Assembly (NCBI GenBank): GCA_024234955.1
Contig: JACKNK010000003.1
Span: forward strand, 310,001 to 374,000
Reading direction: 5' to 3'
DNA length: 64,000 nucleotides
Source of the DNA: Gammaproteobacteria bacterium
GTDB taxonomy: Bacteria; Pseudomonadota; Gammaproteobacteria; JACKNK01
The notes under the pieces were generated by a model. That model made no database searches and was not told the origin of the DNA. It saw only the letters and a list, made by a program, of their open reading frames with translations. Made by a program: the position numbers and the translations under genes. How positions within the stretch are numbered: position 1 is the stretch's first letter; the number at the start of each line of letters is the position of its first letter. This document shows, piece by piece, positions 1 to 7,878 of this stretch.

Positions 1-206
1 GCGCGCAAGACGTTCTCGACCACCCCGTCATCGTGCGAACGGCTGCGCCCGACATAGCGAAACACGACTCGTTCACCGGGCAACGCGCCGGACACGAACA
101 CCGCCTTGCCGTCGATATGCGTGACACCGCGCCCGTCGTGGCTGAACCCTTCGATATCGGCGGTGGCCGGTTCGCTGGGCAACGGCCTGCGTCGATTACG
201 CCCCAT
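1..206 (-). CDS. rlmD: 23S rRNA (uracil-5)-methyltransferase RlmD, N-terminal part
   Basis: Partial gene running off the left edge; about 68 N-terminal residues are visible. Translation from the ATG at 206 gives an Arg-rich start (MGRNRRR) followed by FSHDGRGV, DGKAVFVSGALPGE and VVFRYVGRSRS, the pattern of the TRAM RNA-binding domain that opens RlmD (RumA) proteins. RlmD methylates U1939 of 23S rRNA using SAM; its Fe-S cluster cysteines and catalytic domain lie outside the window. The start overlaps the 3' end of the upstream exonuclease-like gene by 11 bp, so the two are probably translated together. cysM is commonly next to rlmD in gammaproteobacteria; here three genes lie between them. 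Confidence 0.85.
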   Translation of the reverse strand, partial: MGRNRRRPLPSEPATADIEGFSHDGRGVTHIDGKAVFVSGALPGERVVFRYVGRSRSHDDGVVENVLR

Positions 207-975
207 GTGCAGACACCTTGTTGACAGCGGGATTCAGTGGCCACTGCTCGACGAACCAGGCCTCGGCATACGCCTGAAGCTCGGAGTGCGGACTTTGCCC
301 CAACCAGGCCCGGACTTCCTCGACCTGCCTCGCGTGAAAGGCGCCACTGACCTCGCCACGAATCCGGCGCAAGCGTAGGTACAGCAGATAGGTATGCACG
401 GCGAGCTGATCGCATTCCGCACCGATGGCGGCGCAGTCACCGGCCACCACGGCATCGCGCACGGCTTCCTCGCTCATGGCGTCGATCCGGGGCAGCCCCG
501 CCAGCGTCCCAACCTCGATGAGATCGAGTAGATCGTCCTTGCCTCCGGTCATCAGCGGCGCGATCTCGACATGACGATCGGGGGAGCGCCCGCCGTGCCA
601 GTAATGGGCACTGGGAACATCCAGAATCAGTGCCCGGGTCTGCAACACCGGGAGGTGCGCGAAGCTGCCATTCCAGGTAACCAGCACCGCACCATCGACG
701 CCGGCATGTTCAAAGAACGTGCTCAACATGTCCCGTTCCGAGTGGGTCTCGACAGTCATCGAGACCAGCTTCTGCCCATCGTCGTCGCCCAACACCAGAC
801 TCAACGCGACCACACGCCGCAGCGCGAAGCCGAAATCACGGCCACCATGACGTTGCCGCTGGACGTGCTCCATCGCCTTGAGGACATCCTTGTCCTCAAG
901 ATCGGCGAGATTCAGCAAACGCCGCCCGGCATCGAGATCCGGCGCGGTGCGCAAGCGTAGCGCAACAACACCCAT
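196..975 (-). CDS. PolB-like 3'-5' exonuclease family protein (PF10108-type), catalytic residues apparently lost
   Basis: 259-residue protein matching the predicted PolB-like 3'-5' exonuclease family along its length: the AGRRLL stretch near residue 16, the KAMEHVQRQRHGG stretch (33-45), LRRVVALSLVL (52-62), TWNGS (100-104) and CxxxxxHTYLLYLR (188-201). Active members carry DEDD acids, the first pair as D-x-E in a FDIET-like strand. Here that strand reads LRLRT, with Arg7 and Arg9 in those places; the usual FD after WNGS is AH; and the late Asp is Leu191. I infer a pseudoenzyme, perhaps a nucleic-acid-binding or regulatory protein. The start at 975 is 2 bp past the stop of the upstream lipoprotein gene and lets its 3' end supply the ribosome site. 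Confidence 0.75.
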   Translation of the reverse strand: MGVVALRLRTAPDLDAGRRLLNLADLEDKDVLKAMEHVQRQRHGGRDFGFALRRVVALSLVLGDDDGQKLVSMTVETHSERDMLSTFFEHAGVDGAVLVTWNGSFAHLPVLQTRALILDVPSAHYWHGGRSPDRHVEIAPLMTGGKDDLLDLIEVGTLAGLPRIDAMSEEAVRDAVVAGDCAAIGAECDQLAVHTYLLYLRLRRIRGEVSGAFHARQVEEVRAWLGQSPHSELQAYAEAWFVEQWPLNPAVNKVSAHGA

Positions 976-977
976 GA

Positions 978-1580
978 TTACTTCTGCTTCCAGGCGCCGC
1001 TGGCGTCCTGATACCACCAGCCGCCGCGCGCGTTGCCGACCCAACGCTCCGAGAACGTATTGCGGATGTCGCGTTCCCACTCCGGATGTCCGTTGGCGGC
1101 CGCAATCTCACGATACAAAACGTTGCGATCCGCGTTCTCCGCCGCCACCAGTTGCTTGACCGGACCACGCTTGGGCAGCGGGATCGCATTCAGATCACGC
1201 ACATCGACCAGCCCGTCGCGGGTCAGTCCCAGTGCGCCACTGTTCATGTGGGCTTCCAGGTCGGCGAACCGCGCCTTCATCGCCCCCTGCGCCGCCGCAA
1301 TCGCCGGGCTGGACACATCCAGATCGGCCGCCTGCGCCGGCGCCACCATCCATTCCAGCAAGCTCAATGCGAGCGGACGTTCGCGTTCGATCGCGCTCTG
1401 CGGCGGCGCCTCGGGCGCGCTCGGCGACTGCGGATTGGGCTGCGCGCCCCAGACATCCTGAATGATGCGATCCGCCGCTTTCTCGGCCGCCGCAGCGGGG
1501 AAATAGATATTGATGGTCACGCAGGCGCTGATCAGCAAGGTGAATAAAACCAGCGAGGCGGAACGCAGATACGCAGTCAT
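978..1580 (-). CDS. YdbL-family (DUF1318) lipoprotein with a YnbE-like lipidated N-terminus
   Basis: 200 residues. The signal peptide ends in a lipobox (LISAC, Cys20), followed by the family-typical VTINIYFPAAAAEKAADRII. After a Pro/Ser linker (about 46-66) comes a second hydrophobic run ending APAQA-AD (residues 80-86), which looks like a second signal-peptidase I site. The DUF1318/YdbL domain then runs to the C-terminus (NADRNVLYREIAAANG, WERDIRNTFSERW, GGWWYQDASGAWKQK). In E. coli, YnbE (outer-membrane lipoprotein) and YdbL (periplasmic) work with YdbH in phospholipid transport between membranes; here both parts seem to lie in one chain. It is 122 bp downstream of the YdbH-like gene, supporting a shared role. 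Confidence 0.75.
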   Translation of the reverse strand: MTAYLRSASLVLFTLLISACVTINIYFPAAAAEKAADRIIQDVWGAQPNPQSPSAPEAPPQSAIERERPLALSLLEWMVAPAQAADLDVSSPAIAAAQGAMKARFADLEAHMNSGALGLTRDGLVDVRDLNAIPLPKRGPVKQLVAAENADRNVLYREIAAANGHPEWERDIRNTFSERWVGNARGGWWYQDASGAWKQK

Positions 1581-1702
1581 GGCAGATCTCCATTAGCGGG
1601 AAGCGGGCGAAACGCGCCCATTGTAAAGGTCTTTTGACCGGCAACCCTCGACAAGTTCGTGGGCGGGTTCGTCGGCACGTTCTCGGGCAATGCCCGCCAA
1701 CA

Positions 1703-3742
1703 TTACTGAATCTGAGGCCCGCCTCCGCTGGTGACGCGCTGCAAACGTTCCAGCAACGTCGGCCAGTCAACCCGCTGCGCGAAACCGACCACATCGATGC
1801 GCGGCAACCCGCCACCCTTGACGATGTAATAGCTGCTGCCATCCCCGGCAGGCAGCACGCCACCCATGTCGCAGACACTGTTCCGCAGTCGGCAGGTCAG
1901 ACCCAGCCGATCGTAGGAAAATGACTCGAAAAAGCGCATGAAGGTCCGTGAGAGCGCGCCGCTCACGCCCCCCAGGGAGGTCAGGTTGTCGACGGCCTTC
2001 TGGCTGATGCGGTGACGCGAGTCATCGTCTTCCGGGGTGATGAACCCGGCGTCGAATTCGATCGGCTGCCAGTTGACCATGCGTAACCCTCGAACCCAGC
2101 CGTCGAGCCGACCCTGGATATTGCCGAAGGCGAAGGTACGGGTGAGCGTATCCAGGTCGAGCGACTTCATTTCCAGATTGCCCGTCACCACCGGCGCGAT
2201 CCCCAGCGGGTCGATCATCTCCAGGTCGCGCAGGGTGATGTTGCCGTCGAACAGACGCATCAACAGCACGCCACCGACCTTTACCCGCTTGTCCTGATAG
2301 CTGACTATCGGAATCATCCCCGACAGCTTGCCCTCCATGCTCGGCCACGCGAAGGCATGGGACAGCGCCTGCATGTCGATGGGCTCCAGGAAACCTTCGA
2401 AACGGCCCTCCGGATCGCCGTCCAGACCGGACACCTTCAGGGTGTCGATCTGCAACGCGCCATCGAGGATGGGCAGCCGTGCCGGTGGCCGCAGCGTCAA
2501 CGCCCGACCGTCGCCCTGCACGCGCCAATCGATCGCACCCAGGTCCAGCGCCTGAAAATGCGCGCTGTTCCAGGCCAACCGGGATTCGCGCACCCGATCA
2601 CGTTGCCAATCGATGTCCGCCTGCATGCCATAGATGCCGATGCGTCCCTTGCGATCATCGAAATCCGCACGCGGCAAGGCCAGACGCAGGCGGCTGAGGC
2701 CCTTGTCGTCGAGGCGTACCTGACCGGTAAGGTTTCCCGCCAGATCGAGATCGGCAAGCGACCCGCCGACCAGCAACGGCTGGGCGTAACGTGTATAGGT
2801 TTGACCGAGTTTGAGTTCGGCAATATCCACCGTGACGGCCTGCGGCGCGAAGCTTGGGGTCAACGTCCCGGACGCGGTCAGGCTGACGCGCCCCGGATCA
2901 TCAACGGCGAGTTTGCCGATGGACCAGCCATCCGGTGTCCGACTCGCGGTGACCACGACATCGACCGGCTTGTCCTTCAATTCGATGAACACCGGATCGA
3001 CGTAGAACTGTCCCTTGTCGAGGTGCAGACGGGCGTCGATGTCCGGCCTGTCGGCACGCCAGACGACTCTGCCATTGCTACGCAAAGCCGCGCCATCGCA
3101 GGCGATGGTGCCGACGGCATTGCCGGCCGCAAGATCACGCAGGGCGACCGTCCAGTCGGCGCGTTGCGGCGACTGGCCCTGCAAGCGCGCATCGAGTGTC
3201 AGATCAGCGCGACCTCCGCTGACAGTCCACGCGCTTGCCCCGACCCCGAATCGCGCCGCCAACGCGGTCATGACCGCCAGATCCGTGTCCTTGGCCCTGA
3301 TCTGCGCCCGACGTGTCTCGCCCTGGGCGTCGATCTCCAGATCGGCACGACCGCCTGCGATGCGCAATCCATGTGCCGCCAACTTCAGCCGTGTGCCGTC
3401 CAGACGCGCCTCGAAATCCAGCGTGAACTCCGGTCCATCGAGCACGTCCCAATCCAGCCTGGCCTGCCCGCCGGTGCAATGGATGGCGTCGGGTTCGATG
3501 CGCGCTTTGGCGCAGTCCACCACCAATGCGCCGATGCCCTTGACCGGCTCCGGCAGGACAAGGCCCGACAATCTCAGCACGACTCCCTGACCGGGTCCTT
3601 CGAGCCCGGAAACCTGGATTTCGAGAGACCCCACCGTCACCCCGAAGGCCTCGACCTTGCGCGCCGACAGCCCGATCCCGTCGATCGCGAAAGCCGCGAT
3701 CGAGATCAGCAACAGGGAAACCAACAGGACACGACGCATCAT
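1703..3742 (-). CDS. YdbH-family AsmA-like intermembrane phospholipid transport protein
   Basis: 679 residues, shorter than E. coli YdbH (about 880). An N-terminal hydrophobic segment (MRRVLLVSLLLISIAAFAI) acts as signal anchor. A long repetitive beta-rich region follows, in which strands such as RADLEIDAQGE, ARLHLDKGQFYVDP and GALQIDTLKVSG recur, as in AsmA/TamB/YhdP bridge proteins. The C-terminal DUF contains LEMKSLDLDTLTRTFAFGNIQG and LSRTFMRFFESFSYDRLGL, typical of the YdbH family. YdbH-type proteins are thought to form a hydrophobic groove spanning the periplasm and moving phospholipids to the outer membrane. The next gene downstream is a YdbL-like lipoprotein, the conserved partner. 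Start chosen at the first of two adjacent Met codons. Confidence 0.75.
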   Translation of the reverse strand: MMRRVLLVSLLLISIAAFAIDGIGLSARKVEAFGVTVGSLEIQVSGLEGPGQGVVLRLSGLVLPEPVKGIGALVVDCAKARIEPDAIHCTGGQARLDWDVLDGPEFTLDFEARLDGTRLKLAAHGLRIAGGRADLEIDAQGETRRAQIRAKDTDLAVMTALAARFGVGASAWTVSGGRADLTLDARLQGQSPQRADWTVALRDLAAGNAVGTIACDGAALRSNGRVVWRADRPDIDARLHLDKGQFYVDPVFIELKDKPVDVVVTASRTPDGWSIGKLAVDDPGRVSLTASGTLTPSFAPQAVTVDIAELKLGQTYTRYAQPLLVGGSLADLDLAGNLTGQVRLDDKGLSRLRLALPRADFDDRKGRIGIYGMQADIDWQRDRVRESRLAWNSAHFQALDLGAIDWRVQGDGRALTLRPPARLPILDGALQIDTLKVSGLDGDPEGRFEGFLEPIDMQALSHAFAWPSMEGKLSGMIPIVSYQDKRVKVGGVLLMRLFDGNITLRDLEMIDPLGIAPVVTGNLEMKSLDLDTLTRTFAFGNIQGRLDGWVRGLRMVNWQPIEFDAGFITPEDDDSRHRISQKAVDNLTSLGGVSGALSRTFMRFFESFSYDRLGLTCRLRNSVCDMGGVLPAGDGSSYYIVKGGGLPRIDVVGFAQRVDWPTLLERLQRVTSGGGPQIQ

Positions 3743-3812
3743 GTTGCGGATTCAAGACGCTTTCGCGCCGCGCTGCATTCGCTCAATGTTGCGCGGACGG
3801 CAAGAACCCGTC

Positions 3813-4703
3813 TCAGCCCGGGAAAATGCCGCTGGAAAGATAACGATCGCCACGATCGCAGATGATCGCGACCACGACCGCATTCTCGACCTCACGCGCC
3901 ACCCGCAACGCCGCTGCCACCGCGCCGCCGGATGAAACTCCGGCGAAGATACCCTCACGCACGGCAAGCGCCCGTGTGGTGTCTTCCGCCTCGCGCTGAT
4001 CGACGTCGATCTGACGATCCACCCGCGCCGCCTCGAAGATGCTGGGCAGATATTCCTTCGGCCAACGTCGAATCCCCGGAATGCTCGACCCCTCGGTCGG
4101 CTGCACACCGACGATCTGCACCGCCGCGCTCTGTTCCTTGAGATAACGCGAGGTGCCCATGATGGTGCCGGTCGTGCCCATCGCACTGACGAAGTGGGTG
4201 ATGTGCCCGCCGGTATCGCGCCAGATTTCCGGTCCCGTCCCGATGTAATGCGCTTCCGGGTTGTCCGGATTGGAAAACTGATCCAGCACCTTGCCCTCAC
4301 CCCGTGCCTGCATCGCCAGAGCCAAGTCGCGGGCCCCTTCCATGCTCTGTTCCTTGGTCACCAGGATCAGCTCGGCGCCATAGGCCTTCATCGCGGCTTT
4401 GCGTTCCTCGGTGCTGTTGTCCGGCATGATCAATGTCATGCGATAGCCCTTGATCGCCGCCGCCATCGCCAGTGCGATGCCGGTATTGCCGCTGGTGGCC
4501 TCGATCAGGCGGTCTCCCGGCTTGATCTCGCCGCGCTCCTCGGCGCGCCGGATCATGTTCAACGCGGGCCGATCCTTCACCGAACCCGCCGGATTGTTGC
4601 CTTCCAGCTTGACCAGCACGGTGCTGCGCAAGCCTTCGGTGAGACGCTGCAGACGCACCAGCGGCGTGTTGCCGACAAAGGCTTCGATGCTTGGATAATT
4701 CAT
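3813..4703 (-). CDS. cysM: Cysteine synthase B (O-acetylserine sulfhydrylase B)
   Basis: 296 residues, the usual CysM length. PLP-dependent fold-type II enzyme that makes cysteine from O-acetylserine and sulfide or thiosulfate. Visible motifs are the opening VGNTPLVRLQRL, the PLP lysine in NPAGSVKDRPA, the substrate loop EATSGNTGIALAMAAA and the phosphate-binding stretch SAMGTTGTIMGTSRYLKE. QIVGVQPTEGSSIPGIRRWP favours the CysM branch over CysK. It is downstream of acpS on the same strand (74 bp gap) and upstream of the ydbH-like gene. Confidence 0.92.
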   Translation of the reverse strand: MNYPSIEAFVGNTPLVRLQRLTEGLRSTVLVKLEGNNPAGSVKDRPALNMIRRAEERGEIKPGDRLIEATSGNTGIALAMAAAIKGYRMTLIMPDNSTEERKAAMKAYGAELILVTKEQSMEGARDLALAMQARGEGKVLDQFSNPDNPEAHYIGTGPEIWRDTGGHITHFVSAMGTTGTIMGTSRYLKEQSAAVQIVGVQPTEGSSIPGIRRWPKEYLPSIFEAARVDRQIDVDQREAEDTTRALAVREGIFAGVSSGGAVAAALRVAREVENAVVVAIICDRGDRYLSSGIFPG

Positions 4704-4777
4704 GAGAACGACTCGCGAAAAGAGCGGAGATTGGGACGGAGATTAAGCCATTCCCGCCCGCCAGTACTGCTGACCGG

Positions 4778-5158
4778 TTAAGCGCGCACCAGGGTCACGA
4801 AGGCGACGGCGTAGGCACGCTCATCGGCCAGACTGAGATGAATATCGGCGATACCGAATTCCCGACACAGTTCGTCAGCGCGGCCACGCATTTCCAGGAT
4901 CGGACGCCCGCGCTCGTCGCTGCGGACCACCAGTTGCTTCAGGGTCACCCCGTCGGCAAATCCTGTCCCCAAGGCCTTGGCACCGGCCTCCTTGGCGGCA
5001 AATCGTTTTGCCAGGAAATGCACCGGCTGCGCGGCATCCTGAAACATCACGAATTCCGAATCGGCCAGGATGCGCAGCGCAAAGCGTTCACCATGCTGCG
5101 CCAGCGCCCGCTCGATGCGTGCAACCTCGACGATATCCGTGCCGATACCGTGGATCAC
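4778..5158 (-). CDS. acpS: Holo-[acyl-carrier-protein] synthase
   Basis: 126 residues. Transfers 4'-phosphopantetheine from CoA to the serine of acyl carrier protein; the acpP gene lies at 50.3 kb. The diagnostic N-terminus MIHGIGTDIVEVARIERAL carries the metal-binding Asp, and LAKRFAAKEAGAKALGTG carries the conserved Lys/Glu motif. The C-terminus IHLSLADERAYAVAFVTL matches AcpS. The ATG overlaps the pdxJ stop by 4 bp (ATGA), so the two are translationally coupled, an arrangement common in proteobacteria. Confidence 0.95.
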   Translation of the reverse strand: MIHGIGTDIVEVARIERALAQHGERFALRILADSEFVMFQDAAQPVHFLAKRFAAKEAGAKALGTGFADGVTLKQLVVRSDERGRPILEMRGRADELCREFGIADIHLSLADERAYAVAFVTLVRA

Positions 5159-5895
5159 GCCAAGCCCCGGCCTTCCCGCATCAGCCGTTTCATCTCCCGC
5201 ACCGCGTCCTGAAGCCCGGTGAACAGCGCACGCGCGACGATGGCATGACCAATATTCAGCTCACGCACATCGGTCAGCGCCGCGATGCGCCCCACGTTCT
5301 GATAATTCAGCCCGTGTCCGGCATTCACCTGCAACCCCAGACGAGTACCCAGATCGACCGCTGCCGCGATGCGGGCGAATTCTGTCTCCCGCGCCGCCTT
5401 GTCGGTCAGATCGGCGAAATGTCCGGTATGAATCTCGATCACCGGCGCCCCCACCTCCGCACTGGCCTCGACCTGTGCCGGATCGGCATCGATGAACATC
5501 GACACCCGCACCCCCGCCTCCGCGAGTCGCGCACAGGCGTCCGTCATTCGCCCCTTTTGCCCGGCCACATCCAGACCGCCTTCCGTGGTCAGTTCCTCGC
5601 GACGCTCCGGCACCAGACAACAATCCGCCGGCTTTACCTGCGCCGCGATGTCGAGCATTTCGTCGGTGACTGCCATTTCCAGATTCATGCGCGAGAGCAG
5701 GATGTCCTTGAGCATGAACACATCCCGTTCCTGGATGTGACGGCGGTCCTCACGCAGATGCAGGGTGATCGCATCCGCCCCCGCCTGCTCCGCCTCAATC
5801 GCCGCCTGAACCGGGTCCGGGTAACGGGTGTGGCGCGCCTCACGCAGAGTCGCAACGTGGTCGATGTTGACGCCGAGCAGGATGTCGTTGGGCAT
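5155..5895 (-). CDS. pdxJ: Pyridoxine 5'-phosphate synthase
   Basis: 246 residues, standard for PdxJ. Condenses 3-amino-1-hydroxyacetone 1-phosphate with 1-deoxyxylulose 5-phosphate to make pyridoxine phosphate, the last committed step of DXP-dependent vitamin B6 synthesis; dxs lies at 19.3 kb. The TIM-barrel signature is clear: LGVNIDHVATLREARHTRYPDP, ITLHLREDRRHIQ, the Glu-rich PERREELTTEGGLDV, and NAGHGLNYQNV before the C-terminal NIGHAIVARALF. First gene of a pdxJ-acpS unit. The 229 bp on its 5' side (5896-6124) hold no gene and presumably the promoter. Confidence 0.95.
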   Translation of the reverse strand: MPNDILLGVNIDHVATLREARHTRYPDPVQAAIEAEQAGADAITLHLREDRRHIQERDVFMLKDILLSRMNLEMAVTDEMLDIAAQVKPADCCLVPERREELTTEGGLDVAGQKGRMTDACARLAEAGVRVSMFIDADPAQVEASAEVGAPVIEIHTGHFADLTDKAARETEFARIAAAVDLGTRLGLQVNAGHGLNYQNVGRIAALTDVRELNIGHAIVARALFTGLQDAVREMKRLMREGRGLA

Positions 5896-6124
5896 GGTGA
5901 ATCAATAAGAAGCGGTGGATGAAAGAGTTTAAGCGTACCCGGAATTCAAATTGTATTCGCAAGCCTGAAAACACGATGCGTGCTCCGCAGCACCGCTTCT
6001 CGTCGTCCTGAAACCCCCCTGTTTTAGCGTCAGCCTAAATCAGCGGCTTCCGCTTGGAGACGGACCCGGTATTCAAGCGGAGCAAGACTCGCGTTCTGGA
6101 ACGCTTCCAGAGCGATTCCACAAA
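5896..6124. other. Intergenic gap between ABC ATPase and pdxJ
   Basis: No convincing gene. A 7-bp stem with a 3-base loop (6095-6111) lies just past the ABC ATPase stop but has no following T-run, so it is at best a weak terminator. The AT-richer part (about 5930-5960) is the likely pdxJ promoter area, but I could not define hexamers with confidence. Confidence 0.4.
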
Positions 6125-6892
6125 CTAGATTTCCAGTTCCAGCAGGCGATCGTAGATGTGCTTGAGGTCGTCCGGCTCGTGGCGGCCCGGTTCGGGATGA
6201 CGATATTCGCTCGAGATCACCCCATCCTTGAGGAAGCAGATGCGGTCGGCCCAGGCGGCATGTTCGGGGCTGTGAGTGACCATGACCACCGAAGTGCCCT
6301 GTTCGCGGGTCAGCGTGATCAGCAGGTCCATGATGCGGCGGCCCGCCGCCGGATTGACGTTGCCGGTGGGTTCATCGGCGAGTAACAGCGGCGGTTCGTG
6401 AACCAGAGCGCGGGCGATGGAGACCAGTTGCATCTCGCCGCCGGACAACTGGAACGGAAAGTGATCGGCGCGTTTCTTCAGGCCTACCCGCTCGATCATG
6501 GCCTCGACCCGATCTGCCGTATCCGCTGCCGGACGACGCAGAATCTGCAGGGGCAGCGCCACGTTCTCCCGCACGTTCAGGGTCGGGATAAGGTTGAAAA
6601 ACTGGAACACCATGCCGATCGCCTCGCGGCGGACATGGGTACGACGCGCTTCCGGGCGACCGTGCATGGACATGCCCGCGACTTCGATTTGTCCTGCGTC
6701 GCTGTCGTCGATACCGGCGATGCAGTTCAGGAGGGTGGTCTTGCCCGCGCCACTCGGCCCCATGATTGCGACCATTTCCGCAGGATCGACCTGGAGATCG
6801 AGACCGCTCAGTACTCGGACTGGCTCAGTCCCCAGGGCGTAGTCCTTATACAGGCCACGCACGGCGAGTCGGGGCCCGGCGGGATTCGACAT
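6125..6892 (-). CDS. ABC transporter ATP-binding protein (MacB/LolD-like), orphan, atypical D-loop
   Basis: About 255 residues from the ATG at 6892 (an in-frame GTG at 6940 would add 16). Walker A is GPSGAGKTT, the Q-loop is VFQFFNLIPTLNV, the signature LSGGEMQLVSIARAL, Walker B LLLADEPTG, the H-loop VTHSPEHA. The pattern fits the LolD/MacB/FtsE class that powers FtsX-type permeases. The signature reads LSGGE-MQLVS rather than LSGGQ-QQRVA, and the D-loop is TGNVNP where Asp is usual, so ATP hydrolysis may be altered. No permease gene is next to it; it ends the mrcB-lpoP-like operon and its start region abuts or overlaps the lipoprotein stop. The partner is unknown. Confidence 0.8.
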   Translation of the reverse strand: MSNPAGPRLAVRGLYKDYALGTEPVRVLSGLDLQVDPAEMVAIMGPSGAGKTTLLNCIAGIDDSDAGQIEVAGMSMHGRPEARRTHVRREAIGMVFQFFNLIPTLNVRENVALPLQILRRPAADTADRVEAMIERVGLKKRADHFPFQLSGGEMQLVSIARALVHEPPLLLADEPTGNVNPAAGRRIMDLLITLTREQGTSVVMVTHSPEHAAWADRICFLKDGVISSEYRHPEPGRHEPDDLKHIYDRLLELEI

Positions 6893-6920
6893 CGTGTTCG
6901 ACGCCGCGTCGCCGATGGAA

Positions 6921-7847
6921 TCAACGCCCGCCGCTTGCACTGCGGCTCAGGCTGCGCGCACGTTCGATGAGACGATTGTTGGTCTCGACCAGTTCGAGTT
7001 TGTCGCCCGCGAGCGAATTCGATTTGAGCGCCAGGGATTCGGCATCCGAGCCCCTGCCCTGTTCCAGACGGACGTAGGCGAGACGGTGCCAGAGATAGGC
7101 ATCGCGGGGCTGCACGCGCAGCGCACGTTCCAGCGCGGCGGCCGCTGCATCGTTGTTGCCGGCACGCATCTGTCGATTGGCATCGGCCAGCAACGCCGCC
7201 ACGGCCGGCGGGCTGTCCGGGGTCGGTTCCGCGCTGACGCTCTCCTCCGGCGGTGGCGCCACCGTCGGCTTGGCCTTGGGTTGGCGAATCGGTTCTGGGG
7301 TGACCAAAGCAACCGGGGGCAATTCTCTCGGCCCGGAGGCGCTGGCCGGCTCCGGTTCGACCGGCGTTGCCGGTTTCAACTTGATCGCGGAACCGATCTC
7401 GACACGCTCGTGGCGATAACCGGGATCGCCCGGTAATGGCCCGGACTGTTCCTGCTCGGGGGTACGCGGTTCAACCATCGGCGGCGGCGGCCATTGCGCG
7501 GCACCAGCGGGCGTGGCGCTCCGGGATTGAACCGTGGTTTGAGCAGGAGTTTGAGCAGACTGCGTTATCGGCGCTGCGGGCTCCACCGGTCGGGCCGAAG
7601 CCTCGGCGCGAGGCGGCTGCAAAGGCACAACATCGGCGGCGCTTCTTACTGCTCGGGCCGGTTCCCTGTTCTTGACGATGCTGTGATCTTCCACCGGCGC
7701 CGGGGGGCTATCCGGCCGGGTGTTGTCGGTACAGCCGCCGATCACCAACATCGAAGTGAAAACGACAGCCAGCGTCAAACGACCGAGCGACGACAGCGGA
7801 GCGTCAATTCGGGCGACCGGGAGTTCGCGTATGCAAATGCCTGACAT
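6921..7847 (-). CDS. TPR-containing lipoprotein, probable PBP1b activator (LpoP-like)
   Basis: 308 residues. N-terminal hydrophobic segment ending in a lipobox (VIGGC, Cys39), a long Pro/Ala/Glu-rich linker (about 45-205) able to cross the periplasm, then a C-terminal TPR module (about 207-300) with ANRQMRAGNNDAAAAALERALRVQP and AYLWHRLAYVRLEQG. In Pseudomonas aeruginosa the TPR lipoprotein LpoP is encoded just downstream of ponB and activates PBP1b from the outer membrane. This gene has the same position (31 bp after mrcB), lipidation and architecture, so I infer the same role. The N-terminus before the hydrophobic run is long; a later alternative start is possible. Confidence 0.7.
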   Translation of the reverse strand: MSGICIRELPVARIDAPLSSLGRLTLAVVFTSMLVIGGCTDNTRPDSPPAPVEDHSIVKNREPARAVRSAADVVPLQPPRAEASARPVEPAAPITQSAQTPAQTTVQSRSATPAGAAQWPPPPMVEPRTPEQEQSGPLPGDPGYRHERVEIGSAIKLKPATPVEPEPASASGPRELPPVALVTPEPIRQPKAKPTVAPPPEESVSAEPTPDSPPAVAALLADANRQMRAGNNDAAAAALERALRVQPRDAYLWHRLAYVRLEQGRGSDAESLALKSNSLAGDKLELVETNNRLIERARSLSRSASGGR

Positions 7848-7878
7848 GTATTGACGAGCCTTGCTGTAGCCGGGGCAA

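Noticed and set aside
2357..3865. 502-residue open frame on the plus strand
   Set aside because: Lies antisense within the YdbH-like gene; composition is the Arg/Gln/His-rich type of GC-rich shadow frames and no domain is visible.
6095..6111. Terminator after the ABC ATPase gene
   Set aside because: Short stem with no T-run on either strand.
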